Source of the DNA: Bog-473 sp963788585
Lineage (GTDB): Bacteria; Actinomycetota; Acidimicrobiia; Acidimicrobiales; RAAP-2
Length of the DNA: 64,000 bases
Direction of reading: 5' to 3'
NCBI GenBank assembly: GCA_963788585.1
Contig: CAWBHA010000003.1
Span: forward strand, 744,001 to 808,000
Below, in pieces: positions 1-9,354 of this stretch (position 1 is the first letter of the stretch; each line of letters opens with the position of its first letter). The notes beneath the pieces are model-generated. The model was not told the DNA's origin, did no database searches, and worked only from the letters and a program-made list of their open reading frames with translations. A program made the translations under genes and the position numbers.

Positions 1-352
1 GGTTGTCGAGGTAGGTCCGTCGAAGATAGGTGCACTCTTCGAAGCCCGGCGCGATCCTGCGGACGCGCTCCTTTTCGTCTTCGTCCAAGGCATACTCCGC
101 GGCGACGACCACCAACGTGTTCGGGTCGAGCTCGCCACTCTGAATCCGGTGATACTCGGACCGCGGAAAGTCTCGGAGGGCAGTAAAGGGTGGGACGACC
201 GGACCGGGCTTGAGGTGTTCGAGGGCGCGCATGATCGCCGTCTTCCCGGCCTCGTTGGACCCGATCAGGATGGTCTTGTCTCGTTCGACGTCGAACCAGC
301 CCGAATCCTTGATGCTCCGGTAATTTTGAACCCTTGCCTTGGTGATCCGCAT
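1..352 (-). CDS. AAA/OLD-family ATPase, N-terminal part (runs off the window)
   Basis: The reading frame opens at an ATG (complement of 350-352) and stays open to the window edge, giving 117 residues of the N-terminus. It begins MRITKARVQNYRSIKD, the usual first strand of SMC/OLD-type ATPases, and has a Walker A motif GSNEAGKT near residue 31. A GAGGAG ribosome site lies about 5 bases upstream of the start. This N-terminal pattern belongs to AAA ATPases often fused to a TOPRIM nuclease (OLD, GajA-like), but the C-terminal domain is outside the window, so nuclease activity and a defence role cannot be judged. Confidence 0.8.
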   Translation of the reverse strand, partial: MRITKARVQNYRSIKDSGWFDVERDKTILIGSNEAGKTAIMRALEHLKPGPVVPPFTALRDFPRSEYHRIQSGELDPNTLVVVAAEYALDEDEKERVRRIAPGFEECTYLRRTYLDN

Positions 353-963
353 CCCGTCTCCTCAGCGCGCCGTCATGGTCGCTCCTCGTGCCGGATCAAC
401 TGCACAAAAGCGCAGACGAAGGACCCGAAACCCGGTTCCTCCATCGCCCGCCCTGCTCTGCAAGATTCTGGCGACTCCGATACTGACCGCAGAGGGCCAT
501 GCGGGATACCGCACGGACCACAAAATGGACAACAAAATGGACAACACACGGACAAAAGACTTCGGCTCCGTCGACGTTCCGCTTCACCCGGACCGCCCTC
601 CCGGTGGCGTGGAGCTCCTCTCCGACGTGCCGTCGCGCCCGGTCCATGAACCGCTTCTCTCCGGCGGATTTGCGCCCGGCGGTCCCCGGTCCGGCCGCCG
701 CCCCGGCTCCGGCCCATCCGACCCGGCGGCAGGCGACTCTTCGGCCCAGAACGAGCCGGTGGCTGCGCAGTCAGGACGATGCACCAGGATCGTCGGCGAC
801 GAGCACGTCGCCAGGGAGCGCCTGCTGGGGTCGCCGGGCCTGGTCCTTTGTGTGGAGGGCGCCGGCGGATCGCCTCGGTGCACGCCCACCTTCGGGTGCG
901 GGGTCCTGTGCGAAACTCCTCACCACATCTGGAGAGCGATGAGTCGTCGAAGCGAGGGAGTGC
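353..963. other. Gene-poor stretch between AAA ATPase and DUF35 protein
   Basis: About 610 bases between divergent genes. No open frame here has recognisable domain content. A 12-base tandem repeat lies at 520-546. The part next to the ATPase looks less GC-rich than the right half. It should contain both divergent promoters, but none could be assigned with confidence. Confidence 0.5.
520..546. repeat. 12-base tandem repeat, 2.25 copies
   Basis: The unit acaaaatggaca occurs twice head to tail (520-531, 532-543) and continues for three more matching bases. It is A-rich in a GC-rich genome and lies about 170 bases upstream of the AAA ATPase start, so it could be a repeated regulator site. The function is inferred only from its position. 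Confidence 0.5.
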
Positions 964-1410
964 ATGGCCCGAGTCCCCATTGAGGAAGGGTTCTTCCGGA
1001 TCCCCGAGGACCCGGCGGCGCCGCCGCGGCTGCTCGGGAGCCGCTGCCCGGCCTGCGGGGAGGCGTTCTTCCCCCGCCGCCTGGTCTGCGCCAAGTGCCT
1101 GCACGAGGGCACCGAGGACATCGAGCTCTCGACCAAGGGGACCATATACACCTGGACCTACTGCCACGTCCCGCTGTTCGGCAAGAAGGACGCCGACGTG
1201 GCCGGGTACGGCGTGGCCCAGGTCGACCTCCCCGAGGGCCCCCGGGTGCAGTCGATCCTCTCGGGCGGGCACGACGACTTCGCCATAGGCATGACCGTCG
1301 AGACCGACCTCGAGACGCTGCGCCAGAACAAGGACGGCGACGACGTCGTGATCTACCGCTTCCGCCCGTCGCGTGACGTGTCCGCGAACGGTGCGGGGGC
1401 CGCGTCGTGA
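964..1410 (+). CDS. Zn-ribbon OB-fold protein (DUF35)
   Basis: A 148-residue protein with an N-terminal rubredoxin-like zinc ribbon (Cys28, Cys31, Cys42, Cys45: CPACG...CAKC) followed by an OB-fold. DUF35 proteins pair with thiolase-like or SCP-x proteins, as ChsH2 C-terminal domains and Ltp2 partners do in steroid side-chain degradation. The next gene is such a thiolase and overlaps it by four bases (GTGA at 1407-1410), so the two probably form a complex. A GAGGGAG ribosome site precedes the ATG at 964. Confidence 0.88.
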   Translation: MARVPIEEGFFRIPEDPAAPPRLLGSRCPACGEAFFPRRLVCAKCLHEGTEDIELSTKGTIYTWTYCHVPLFGKKDADVAGYGVAQVDLPEGPRVQSILSGGHDDFAIGMTVETDLETLRQNKDGDDVVIYRFRPSRDVSANGAGAAS

Positions 1411-2577
1411 AGCACGGCCTCCGCTTCGAGGGCGTCGCCGTGGCCGGCGTCGGCATGGTCCGTTTCGGGATGTGCAAGGACATCCCGGGCGCGCACCTGG
1501 CCCGCGACGCCGGGCTGCTGGCGCTGCACGACGCCGGCATGACGCTGGCGGACGTCGACGAGGCCTTCGTGGGCTACATCCAGCCGGCGCCGATGCTCGG
1601 CATCAAGGCGATGAAGGAGCTCGGGCTGACCGGGCTGCCGGTCACGCACATCGAGAACGCGTCGGCCACCGGGCTCGTGGCCTTCCGAGATGCGGCCTGG
1701 GCCGTCTCCTCCGGCCGGGCCGACGTGGCCATGGCCCTGTGTTTCGACAAGTTCACCGACATGACCGGCACGGGCGGACGCGGCGCCGGCCGAGACCAGA
1801 TCGACGCGCCGATCCTGCCCGCCGCCTACTTCGCGCTGTGGGCACAGCGCCGGATGCACGACCGCGGCACCACCCCCGAGCACTTCGCCACCATCGCGGC
1901 GAAGAACTGGAACTACGGCGCGGCATGCCCCTTCGCGCACCGGCGCTCCGACCACACAGTGACGCCCGCGGAGGTGCTCGCCGCCAGGATGGTGGCCGAG
2001 CCCCTCACCACCATGATGTGCTGCCCGCCCGACGACGGCGCCGCCTGCATCATCTTGGCCCGCGAGGATCTCGTGCGCGCCCGCCAGCCCGGCCGGCCCC
2101 TCGTCCGCGCCCTCGCCTCCGCGCTGACGTCGGAGACCTACTCGCCCGGCCACACCTTCGTCGGCCCGGTCGTGGGCCCGGCGACGATGACGCAGCTGAC
2201 GGCGAAGGAGTGCTACGAGGCGGCGAGCCTCGGGCCCGAGGACGTGAGCGTGGCCTACTGCCACGACGCGTTCGTCAACGAGGAGCTCGAGTACTACGAG
2301 CTGCTCGGGTTCTGCGCCGAGGGCGAGGGCGGAGAAGCTCGTCGCCGAGGGCGAGACGGGGCCGGGCGGGCGCATCCCGTTCAACACCGACGGCGGCCTC
2401 CTCGCCCGGGGCCATCCGGGCGGTCCGACCGGCGTGGCCCAGCTGCACGAGGCGGTGCTCCAGCTGCGGGGCGACGCCGAGGGCCGACAGGTCGAGGGCG
2501 CGCGCGTGGCGCTGGCCCACCTCGTCGGGGGCGGCAGCATCGCCACCGTCAATCTCTTGGGTGTGGAGAGGAGCTGA
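1407..2577 (+). CDS. Thiolase / SCP-x-like lipid-transfer protein (one frame break)
   Basis: Starts at a GTG overlapping the DUF35 stop. The first frame reads a thiolase-type N-terminus (VAVAGVGMVRFGM, then SATGLVAFRDAAW). Near 2330 one extra G in a GGCGG context shifts the frame; the continuation reads GRIPFNTDGGLLARGHPGG, the conserved thiolase C-terminal loop with its Gly-His-Pro, and ends at TGA 2575-2577. The corrected protein is about 389 residues, normal for non-condensing SCP-x/Ltp2-like thiolases. With DUF35 it likely forms an acyl-CoA lyase/aldolase or thiolase of sterol or fatty-acid side-chain breakdown; the exact substrate is unknown. Confidence 0.82.
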
Positions 2578-2578
2578 C

Positions 2579-2959
2579 ATGACGACCAGCGACGAGCGCC
2601 GGGCCGCCGGCCGCGAGATCCAGGGCCAGCTCTGGCCCGCCATGCTGAAGGGCCCGACGGGGCAGTTCCCCGCGGCCAAGCTGGCGCCGGACTACTTCGA
2701 CCACGTGCAGCAGAGCGCGTTCGGCGACATCTGGTCGCGCCCGGAGCTCCCGGTGCGCGACCGCTCGATGATCACCGTGGCCCTCCTCGCCGCCCTCGGC
2801 CATCCCGAGGAGCTGCGCTCGCACCTGGCCGGCGCGCTGAACGTGGGGATCTCGCGCGAGGAGATCGTCGAGATCCTCATGCACGTCTCGATCTACGCCG
2901 GCGTCCCCGCGGCAGGGTCTGCCCTTCGGGTGGCGGCCGACGTGCTCGGCACGGACTGA
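2579..2959 (+). CDS. Carboxymuconolactone decarboxylase-like protein
   Basis: A 126-residue protein starting one base after the thiolase stop, so co-transcribed. It has the CMD/AhpD-like fold signature: RDRSMITVALLAALG and EEIVEILMHVSIYAG, with the conserved Glu and His of PcaC-type proteins. The AhpD CxxC pair is absent, so a peroxidase role is unlikely. Such small proteins often accompany aromatic or steroid catabolic genes; here it is the third gene of the DUF35-thiolase operon. The reaction cannot be specified. Confidence 0.85.
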   Translation: MTTSDERRAAGREIQGQLWPAMLKGPTGQFPAAKLAPDYFDHVQQSAFGDIWSRPELPVRDRSMITVALLAALGHPEELRSHLAGALNVGISREEIVEILMHVSIYAGVPAAGSALRVAADVLGTD

Positions 2960-3020
2960 TCCCGGCGGGCGGACCCCTCCCGCCGGACCCCTACTCGGCC
3001 AGCCTTCGGCCCTGCCTCGC

Positions 3021-3901
3021 CTACTGCGGCGCCCAGCGCAGCGCCACGTCCGACTGCTGCTCGGCGTGGGCGACGAGTTCGCTCCAGTCGGCGCCGCCGA
3101 GACCGCTCTTGACGGCGCCGTCGAGCACGCCCTTCATCGCTGCCCCCACGGGTGTCGACGGCGCCGAGCTCCTTGGCCCACTCCACGATGAGCCCGGCGT
3201 CCTTGGCCGCCAGCTCCAGCGCGAACTGCGTCGGGCGGCCCCGTCCGTCGATCGTCTCGACCTGGCGGTCGATGAAGAAGTTCGACGCGCCGGCGGTGCG
3301 CAGGATCTCCACCGCCTTCTGCACCTCGATGCCGGCCTTGCTGGCGAAGGCCAGGCCCTCGAGGCTGACCCACGTCGTCGTGAAGGCGATCAGGCTGTTG
3401 AGCAGCTTCATGGTGTTGCCGAGGCCGAGCCGGCCGACGTGGAACGTGGCGCGACCGAGCGGCTCGAGCACGGGCACCACGCGGGCGACGGGCTCGTCCT
3501 CGCCGCCGACCATGAACACGAGCATCCGCTTCTCGGCCCCGATGGCCCCGCCCGTGAGCGGCGCCTCGACGAGATGATGGCCCGACTTCAGCAGGCGTTC
3601 CCCGAGCTCGCGCACCACCGTCGGGACTGTTGGTCGAGAGGTCGACGAGGATGGATCCCGGCGCGGCCGCGCCGGCCCACGCCGCGGCGACGTCGGCCAC
3701 GACGTCGGGCGTGGGCAACGACAGCAGGGTGACGTCGGCCTGGCGCGCCACCGTGGCGACGTCCGGTGCCGCCGTCGCGCCTCGCACCGCCTCCGCCGCC
3801 CGGGCGTCGACGTCGTACACCACGACGTCCTTGCCGTCGGCGACGAGGTTGACCGCGATGTGCCCGCCGATGTTCCCCAGCCCGATCACGCCTGTCGCCA
3901 T
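3021..3901 (-). CDS. 3-hydroxyisobutyrate dehydrogenase-like NAD(P) oxidoreductase (two frame breaks)
   Basis: The start codon complements 3899-3901. The N-terminus has the Rossmann motif GVIGLGNIGGHIA, then LVDLSTNSP, the family's substrate-binding DLST segment. A single-base break near 3625 leads to the GGxxGA-type loop (APLTGGAIGAEKRM) and the catalytic lysine in NTMKLLNSLI. A second break near 3150 restores a C-terminus ending at TAG (complement of 3021-3023). All family motifs are present across three frames, so the protein is complete apart from the breaks. It is a beta-hydroxyacid dehydrogenase (HIBADH/GLYR1 family); substrate unknown. It converges with the thiolase operon. Confidence 0.78.
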
Positions 3902-3973
3902 CGACCCTCCTCGAGTCCGTGAAACGCCGAAACGTCCCTGGCAGCGGCCCTGAGCCGCCACCGGACGAGAGCG

Positions 3974-4000
3974 TATAGTGGAAACTGACTCGAGCGTCAG
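3974..4000 (+). promoter_or_regulatory. -10 box and short inverted repeat before the amidohydrolase
   Basis: TATAGT at 3974-3979 is a good -10 box. At 3985-4000 an inverted repeat CTGAC-N6-GTCAG overlaps the expected transcription start. That layout suits a TetR-type repressor site, but no regulator gene lies beside it and no clear -35 is visible. Confidence 0.4.
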
Positions 4001-4022
4001 GGAACCCAGGGGGTCGACATTC

Positions 4023-5192
4023 ATGGGTCTGCGCGACCACGTCATCTGCGACAGCGACCTCCACGTGATGGAGCCGCCCGACCTGTGGGAGCGCTACATC
4101 GATCCGGCCTACGCCCACGCCGCCCCGCGCGGGCTCTCCGAGATCACGCGCGACATGCGGGTGCGGGTGAAGAACCACGTGATGCTCCGGATGGGCCCGA
4201 CACGCCCGATGCGCGTGGAGGGTCGGAAGACGGGCTGGCAGGAGCATCACGACAACGTCTACGCGGCGTCTGAGGCCCGGGGCTGGGACGCGCAGTCACA
4301 GGTCGACGCCATGGACGCCGAGGGGCTCGACCTGGCCGTGCTCTTCCCCTCCCGCGGGCTCTTCGTGCTCGGCCTCGACTCCTCGGAGCAGATCGGCGCC
4401 GACGGGCTGGAGCCCGAGTTCGCCACCGCCATCGCCCGGGCCTACAACGACTGGCTGAAGGACTTCTGCGACCACGCGCCGGACCGGATGTTCGGGGCCG
4501 GCATGGTGGCGGCGCACGACGTGCCCGGCGCCGTCACCGAGGCCCGGCGCTGCGTGGAGGAGCTCGGCTTCAAGGCGATCTTCCTCCCGCCCGCCGCCGT
4601 CAACCGCCGGCCCTGGCACCACCGCTCCTACGACCCGCTGTGGGCGGAGATCGAGCGCCTCGGCGTGCCGCTGGCCTTCCACGGCGGCGGCCAGACCTAC
4701 CTGACGCCGGACTTCGGCCTCGAGGTGCTGGACAAGCTGATGCTGTGGCACACCTTCAGCCAGCCGCTGGGGATCCAGTTCGTCACCGCGTCCCTTTGCG
4801 GCGGCGGCGTGCTCGAGCGCTTCCCCGACCTCAAGGTCGCGCTGCTCGAGGGCAACTGCTCCTGGGCGCCGTGGTTCCTCTACCGCCTCGATGAGCACTG
4901 GGAGTGGACGGGCTGGTACGAGGCTCCGGAGCTCACGATGCCGCCGTCGGAGTACTTCAAGCGCAACTGCTGGATCGCGGTCGAGGCCGACGAGGTGACG
5001 GTGCCGCACTTCGTCGAGACGTTCGGCGACGAGAAGCTGATCTTCTCGACCGACTACCCCCACGGGGACTCGAAGTACCCGCACGCGGTCGACTCGTTCG
5101 ACAAGTTGCCGCTGTCCGACGAGAGCAAGGCCCGCATCGTCAGCACCAACTGGTCGGCGCTCTACGACATCCCGCTCGTCAAGAGGATCTGA
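4023..5192 (+). CDS. Amidohydrolase_2 family metal-dependent hydrolase
   Basis: A 389-residue TIM-barrel hydrolase. The N-terminal metal motif is CDSDLHVMEP (DxH), with the C-terminal FSTDYPHGDSKYPH carrying the conserved Asp and His. This subgroup (decarboxylase/hydrolase, pfam04909) is expanded in actinobacteria degrading steroids and aromatics. The ATG at 4023 is preferred over upstream in-frame codons because an AGGGGG ribosome site lies about 9 bases before it and the fold begins at once. It is divergent from the HIBADH-like gene. Substrate unknown. Confidence 0.88.
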   Translation: MGLRDHVICDSDLHVMEPPDLWERYIDPAYAHAAPRGLSEITRDMRVRVKNHVMLRMGPTRPMRVEGRKTGWQEHHDNVYAASEARGWDAQSQVDAMDAEGLDLAVLFPSRGLFVLGLDSSEQIGADGLEPEFATAIARAYNDWLKDFCDHAPDRMFGAGMVAAHDVPGAVTEARRCVEELGFKAIFLPPAAVNRRPWHHRSYDPLWAEIERLGVPLAFHGGGQTYLTPDFGLEVLDKLMLWHTFSQPLGIQFVTASLCGGGVLERFPDLKVALLEGNCSWAPWFLYRLDEHWEWTGWYEAPELTMPPSEYFKRNCWIAVEADEVTVPHFVETFGDEKLIFSTDYPHGDSKYPHAVDSFDKLPLSDESKARIVSTNWSALYDIPLVKRI

Positions 5193-5585
5193 CTGCAGCA
5201 CGCGAGCGAGGATCCGGACAACCACACGTGGTGACGCCGGGTGGCCAGCGGATCCACCCCCTGGCTCGGTTGAGGGCTCCGAACCAGTCGACGTCAGGTC
5301 CGCCAGTAGCCGTGGCGGGCCCTCCCCGAGTGGCCAACGCGGAAGGTGCGCGCCCAGCTCCTCCCGTTCGAGGAGCTGGGCGGGGTCCTCCGACCTGGGG
5401 AGCAGGCTGAGCCATGACGCCGCCCCCCACGACAAAGCCGCTTCCGTTTCGCATCGCAGGGCTTATCCCCATGTGGCCGGGGGTTTTCCACACGAAATCC
5501 CTGGTTACGTTCCCCAGGCCCGAGCAGGCATGTTGGTGGTGAGGAGTCCTCAGCCCGACGCAACGGACAACAGACAGGGGGTCTT
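5193..5585. other. Non-coding stretch with a strong hairpin
   Basis: No gene is recognised. It contains the perfect hairpin at 5351-5382, and a TTTTCCACA word near 5493 that resembles a DnaA box but stands alone. Base composition becomes visibly less GC-rich to the right of it. Confidence 0.5.
5351..5382. terminator. 13-bp perfect hairpin, likely terminator
   Basis: Arms 5351-5363 (cgcccagctcctc) and 5370-5382 are perfectly complementary around a 6-base loop. No T-tract follows, as is common for GC-rich actinobacterial terminators. It sits about 160 bases after the amidohydrolase stop. Confidence 0.55.
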
Positions 5586-5726
5586 ATGGTCGAGGCATCC
5601 ATCGAGAACCGAGCCGCCTTGATCCGGTCGGAGGCGGAGGGTCTCTGGGCCCACTGCGAACAATCCCCGCGAGAGAAGGCCGACCTCGTTCTCGCCCTCC
5701 GTCGTCGCGTCGGCTTCTGTCTGTAG
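5586..5726 (+). CDS. Possible 46-residue small protein, unrecognised
   Basis: ATG at 5586 is preceded by AGGGGG at a suitable distance, and the frame closes with TAG at 5724-5726. The product is charged and helical-looking (SIENRAALIRSEAEGLW), with no signal peptide or known domain. It could be a real small protein or the start of a decayed gene, since the sequence that follows is a broken reading frame. Confidence 0.3.
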   Translation: MVEASIENRAALIRSEAEGLWAHCEQSPREKADLVLALRRRVGFCL

Positions 5727-5833
5727 GTCAGGCCGTGGGAGTCCAGAACCTCATGATGCAGTGCAGAGCGGTGCTTTTGCTCGTACACGAGCTGCATCTC
5801 CGCGGACATCAACGCCTCAGAGCCATACCTGCA

Positions 5834-6341
5834 ATGGAACCTTCAGGGAAGTATTGGCGGTGTGCGATTGCACCGGTGAGTCTCGTCTCCGTGAACCATG
5901 GCGCACGGCTGGCCACCAGTGCGGGGGACGATCCCCGGATCGCGACGTATACCAGCCGTGACCAAAATCGCTACTTTGCATGGACCGACATCTATCCTTA
6001 CGCGACCCCCGAAGAGCTTGCGATGTACTTCGTGGAGCGCTTTCCCAACGTCGTCGAAGCAGGAAGAGGGCTCGGACTGGCCCTACGCAGGGTGGTACAT
6101 GGAGATGTTGCGGCTCACGCACCCTGACCAGTTTCCCTACGCATCGGCCAACGGCAAGGTACCCGATGCATATTTGCCGACTGCGTCTCCCGCAACGGGA
6201 CGCTTGAAGTTGCGGATCCCGCTGCCACCACCAGGTGAGGCCTTGTCGGTTCGGGAACCGCTAGCCGACCGTCCGAGAGCAACGTATCCACCGTTGCAAG
6301 CGGTCCCACTGCATGCCGCGCGCCGTCGTCTCGCCGGGTAG
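5834..6341 (+). pseudogene. Hypothetical protein with a frame break
   Basis: Two adjacent frames read like one protein: the first gives ATYTSRDQNRYFAWTDIYPY and continues to VERFPNVVEAGRG, and after a single shift near 6070 the other gives SDWPYAGWYMEMLRLTHPDQ and PTATGRLKLRIPLPP-like text rich in Tyr/Trp/Pro. Amino-acid content and the less GC-biased codons differ from shadow frames. No family was recognised and the N-terminus is uncertain. It lies in the accessory stretch and may be a decayed import. Confidence 0.35.
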
Positions 6342-6347
6342 CGGAAC

Positions 6348-6884
6348 TCAGTCGTCGGCGGTCGGCGGTGCGCCGGCCCAGTGGGCACGGAGGTCGGCCA
6401 GCCAGGCGGGAAACTCGAGCGGCGGGTCCGGCAACACCTCGGCGCCCCGAGCGTCGAGCGCGGCCTCGAAGGCCTCGGGGTCGTCGCCCCAGCTGCGGGG
6501 ATCGCCCATCATCACCTCGAACATGACGGCGCCTTCCGGCCCGGCGACCACCGGGCCGAACGCCGCGCCGAACGGGAGCTCGATGTGGGTCCCCGCCGGG
6601 CAGCGATGCTCTCCGACCGTGACCTCACCCTCGAGCACGAAGACCACATGGGGCGAGAAGTGGCCGTGGCGGCGCACCACCATCCCGGGGTCGTACTTGG
6701 CGTAGATCGTGAGGTACTGCGGATCGGGCGAGAAGGCGAGCCATTTCTCCCAGACCTGCGACACCGAGCCGTCGGCGTTGCGCTGAGACTTGACGGCCTG
6801 CCACGGGACATCGGGGTCGTCGAGATGGCGGAACGTGGGCTCGAGACCCTCCCGCTTCGGCGACGACGGAACTGCTTCGGGCAT
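6348..6884 (-). CDS. Cupin-domain protein
   Basis: A 178-residue single-cupin protein. Motif 1 is VVRRHGHFSPHVVFVLEGEVTVG with metal-binding His, His and Glu positions; motif 2 follows around PAGTHIELPFG. These small RmlC-like cupins bind a metal and may act as dioxygenases or sensors; function is not predictable here. Its neighbours are unrelated accessory genes. Confidence 0.75.
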   Translation of the reverse strand: MPEAVPSSPKREGLEPTFRHLDDPDVPWQAVKSQRNADGSVSQVWEKWLAFSPDPQYLTIYAKYDPGMVVRRHGHFSPHVVFVLEGEVTVGEHRCPAGTHIELPFGAAFGPVVAGPEGAVMFEVMMGDPRSWGDDPEAFEAALDARGAEVLPDPPLEFPAWLADLRAHWAGAPPTADD

Positions 6885-7324
6885 CCCGGAAGCTTAGAGA
6901 GATCGTCTCCCGATGCGGCGACCCGCGCGTCCGACTCGACCGTGAGGAACGGCGGACACGCACTGTCCCTTGTCGGCCCCTTGTCGCCGCTTCCACCAAT
7001 TGCGGCGAGCCTCGCGGCGAAACGACGCTCACCCAAGATCCACCCAGGGGGAACATCAGCGCCTTCCAGCGGCGCTCAAACGGCACACCACCCTCGGGGC
7101 TTCTGGGTTTTGGCGCTGGCTGCACAACTGCGCAAACCTACGGAGGTGGCTGACCACACAGACGGCGACGTGCACAACTGTCTCGGAGAGTGTCGCACTG
7201 AGCCACCGCCGATGGTGCAGCTGCTGCTCGGTGGTCCGCGGGGCGCCAAGGCTCTTCGACGCACGCGGTCGCGTGAGATCCACCATCCGCCCGCGTGGCG
7301 CCAGCGAACTTGTCAGTGATCGTG
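6885..7324. other. Intergenic stretch, divergent promoters expected
   Basis: About 440 bases between the divergent cupin and LLM genes. No gene, RNA or clear repeat was seen. Confidence 0.4.
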
Positions 7325-8325
7325 ATGGACACTCCTGACACTGACTCGTCACCAACCGCACGTCTGCCGGCTCCATTCGGTCCCGGATCGGTCTCCATCC
7401 GGCTGTACCCGCACAACGACCTCTCCGCCGACGCCATCGTCGATGAGTTCTGCACGCAAGCGGCCCTTGCCCTCGAGAGCGGCTTCGACGGGGTCATGAC
7501 CAGCGAGCACCACGGTGGCTTTGCCGGATACATGGCGCAGCCTCTGCTCCTGGCCTCCTTCGTCCTGGCGCAGCAGACAACCGGGTGGGCTGCGGCGGCA
7601 CCGACTTCTGCTTCCGCTGCGGTCCACCGCGCTCGTTGCCGAGGAGGTCGCGTGGCTCCACGCTCGGTATCGCGGTCGGGTCGGACTCGGAGTGGCCGCG
7701 GGCGCGCTGCCGCTGGACTTCGAGGCGACAGGCATGAGCCAGGCCGACTCCGTCGATCGCTTCAAGACGGAGCTGCCGCGGCTCGTCGCGATGCTCCGTG
7801 GCGAGGAACTGCATGGGCTTGAAGGGGACCCGGCGCTGCTGGCCTGTCGAAGGGATCCGGTACCGGTGCTCAGCGCAGCCGTCTCGGTCGCCGCCGCCGC
7901 TCGAGCTGCTCGATGCGGGGCCGGGATCCTCATGGAAGGCATGTCGACACCGACGAGACTCGCCCGTGTGACCCGGGCTTTCGCTGATGCTGGCGGCAGG
8001 GGCTCCAAGGTCCTGATTCGCAGGGTCTGGCTCGGTCGTGTGCCCCAGGCGTTGGTCGAGGCCCAAAGAGCTGTCTATGACAGCTACGCCGCCCGTGCGC
8101 GGCTCGTTCGGTCAGGACCAGACGATCGCGACCCATGATCCCGATGAGATGGCTGAGCGCCTCGCGGCAACCGTGGAAGCGGTCGGCGCCGACGCGCTCA
8201 ACCTTCGGGTACAGCTTCCCGGTGTCGCGCCTGAGCACGTTCGGGAACAGATCGGGTTGATCGGGTCGACTGTGGTTGGATCGCTGAAGAAGTCTTGGCC
8301 CACGCCAGGTCCGGATACCCTCTGA
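7325..8325 (+). CDS. LLM-class flavin-dependent oxidoreductase (two frame breaks)
   Basis: The luciferase-like barrel is readable across three frames. The first gives FDGVMTSEHHGGFAGYMAQP, the substrate-side loop of LLM enzymes. After a shift near 7600 come LLLPLRSTALVAEEVAWL and GRVGLGVAAGALPLDF. After another near 8095 the C-terminus reads THDPDEMAERLAATVEAVGA, ending at TGA 8323-8325. Corrected length is about 330 residues, normal for FMN/F420 LLM monooxygenases. The ATG at 7325 is chosen as the nearest to the fold. Its stop touches the stop of the convergent SDR. Confidence 0.75.
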
Positions 8326-9165
8326 CTATCGAATCGGTGTCCAACCGCTCGAGAGATGGTTCCCGCCGTCGACGTCCAGGGTGATTCCCGTGATCTGCCG
8401 TGCGTCGTCGGACAGCAGGAAACAGACGGCAGCGGCGATGTCCTCAGCTTCCGTCAGTCGGCCGAGGGGAAGATTCGAGCCGGCAGCCGCACCATCGTCT
8501 GATTTCCACATGGAGCGAGTCGCCGTCGTTCGCACCAGTCCGGGGCTCACCGCGTTCACCCGAACACCCCGACTGCCCAGATCGGCGGCGATCGTGCGGG
8601 TCATGGCGTTCAAGGCCGCCTTCGCTGCCGCGTAGGACACCATGGCCGACGTGGTCTTTCGTGGGGAGCCGCTCGAGATGGTGACCACCGAGCCGGCGTT
8701 GTCACCGAGGCCACGGGCAATCGCGGCACGGATGAGTGTCAGAGCCGGCCACGTGTTCAACTTGAACGTCTCGAGAAGCTGCTCCTCGCTGATGGAGTCG
8801 AACGACAGCGGGTAGGGAGCGCCACCAAGGGTGCTGACAATCAGGTCGATTCGACCGAAGGCCTCTATGGCGCGATCTACGAGCTTGGCCACCGCCTCCT
8901 CCGTATCCATGGATCCGACCACTCCAATGGCGTCGTGTCCCGCAGCGCGCAAGGCAGCCTCTGTCGCGACGACCCGGTCTTCGTCGCGGCCGTTGACGAC
9001 CACCGAGGCCCCTTCCACCGCGAGGCGGAAGGCGCAGGATCTGCCGATGCTTGGCTCAGCGGTCGAACCTGTGACGATCGCGACCCGATCGGAGAACCGT
9101 TGTGTTCCCACCTCCGGCGCGCTGCGGCTGCCCGTGACCCGATCGGCTGCTTCCATCTTCATCAT
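8326..9165 (-). CDS. Short-chain dehydrogenase/reductase
   Basis: A 279-residue classical SDR. It has the cofactor motif TGSTAEPSIGR near residue 32 (TGxxxxxG type), a VNGRDEDR adenine pocket that suggests NADP preference, catalytic Ser in TISSGSPR and the YAAAK active-site Tyr-Lys. The C-terminus DVDGGNHLSSGW is typical. The N-terminus has about 25 extra residues, so a later start is possible. It reads convergently into the LLM gene with directly adjoining stop codons. Confidence 0.88.
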   Translation of the reverse strand: MMKMEAADRVTGSRSAPEVGTQRFSDRVAIVTGSTAEPSIGRSCAFRLAVEGASVVVNGRDEDRVVATEAALRAAGHDAIGVVGSMDTEEAVAKLVDRAIEAFGRIDLIVSTLGGAPYPLSFDSISEEQLLETFKLNTWPALTLIRAAIARGLGDNAGSVVTISSGSPRKTTSAMVSYAAAKAALNAMTRTIAADLGSRGVRVNAVSPGLVRTTATRSMWKSDDGAAAGSNLPLGRLTEAEDIAAAVCFLLSDDARQITGITLDVDGGNHLSSGWTPIR

Positions 9166-9354
9166 CTTGTCGCATGGATCCCGATGACTCGTACGAGCAC
9201 CGTCACGGGGACCAAAGTCGCGTTCTCCTGGGTGTTGGTCAGCCCGAGCCGATTTGGTCGTGTCATGCTCGTCGATCGTGGGTCGAACCTCGTGCGCAGT
9301 GGATCCCGTAGGAGTCCGTCCGGGCTCGAGCCGTTCACCTCGTCGTAGAGGGGT

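Noticed and set aside
5455..5500. Replication-origin-like site (TTATCCCCA and TTTTCCACA)
   Set aside because: Only one good DnaA-box match, no box cluster, no AT-rich unwinding region and no dnaA/dnaN nearby.
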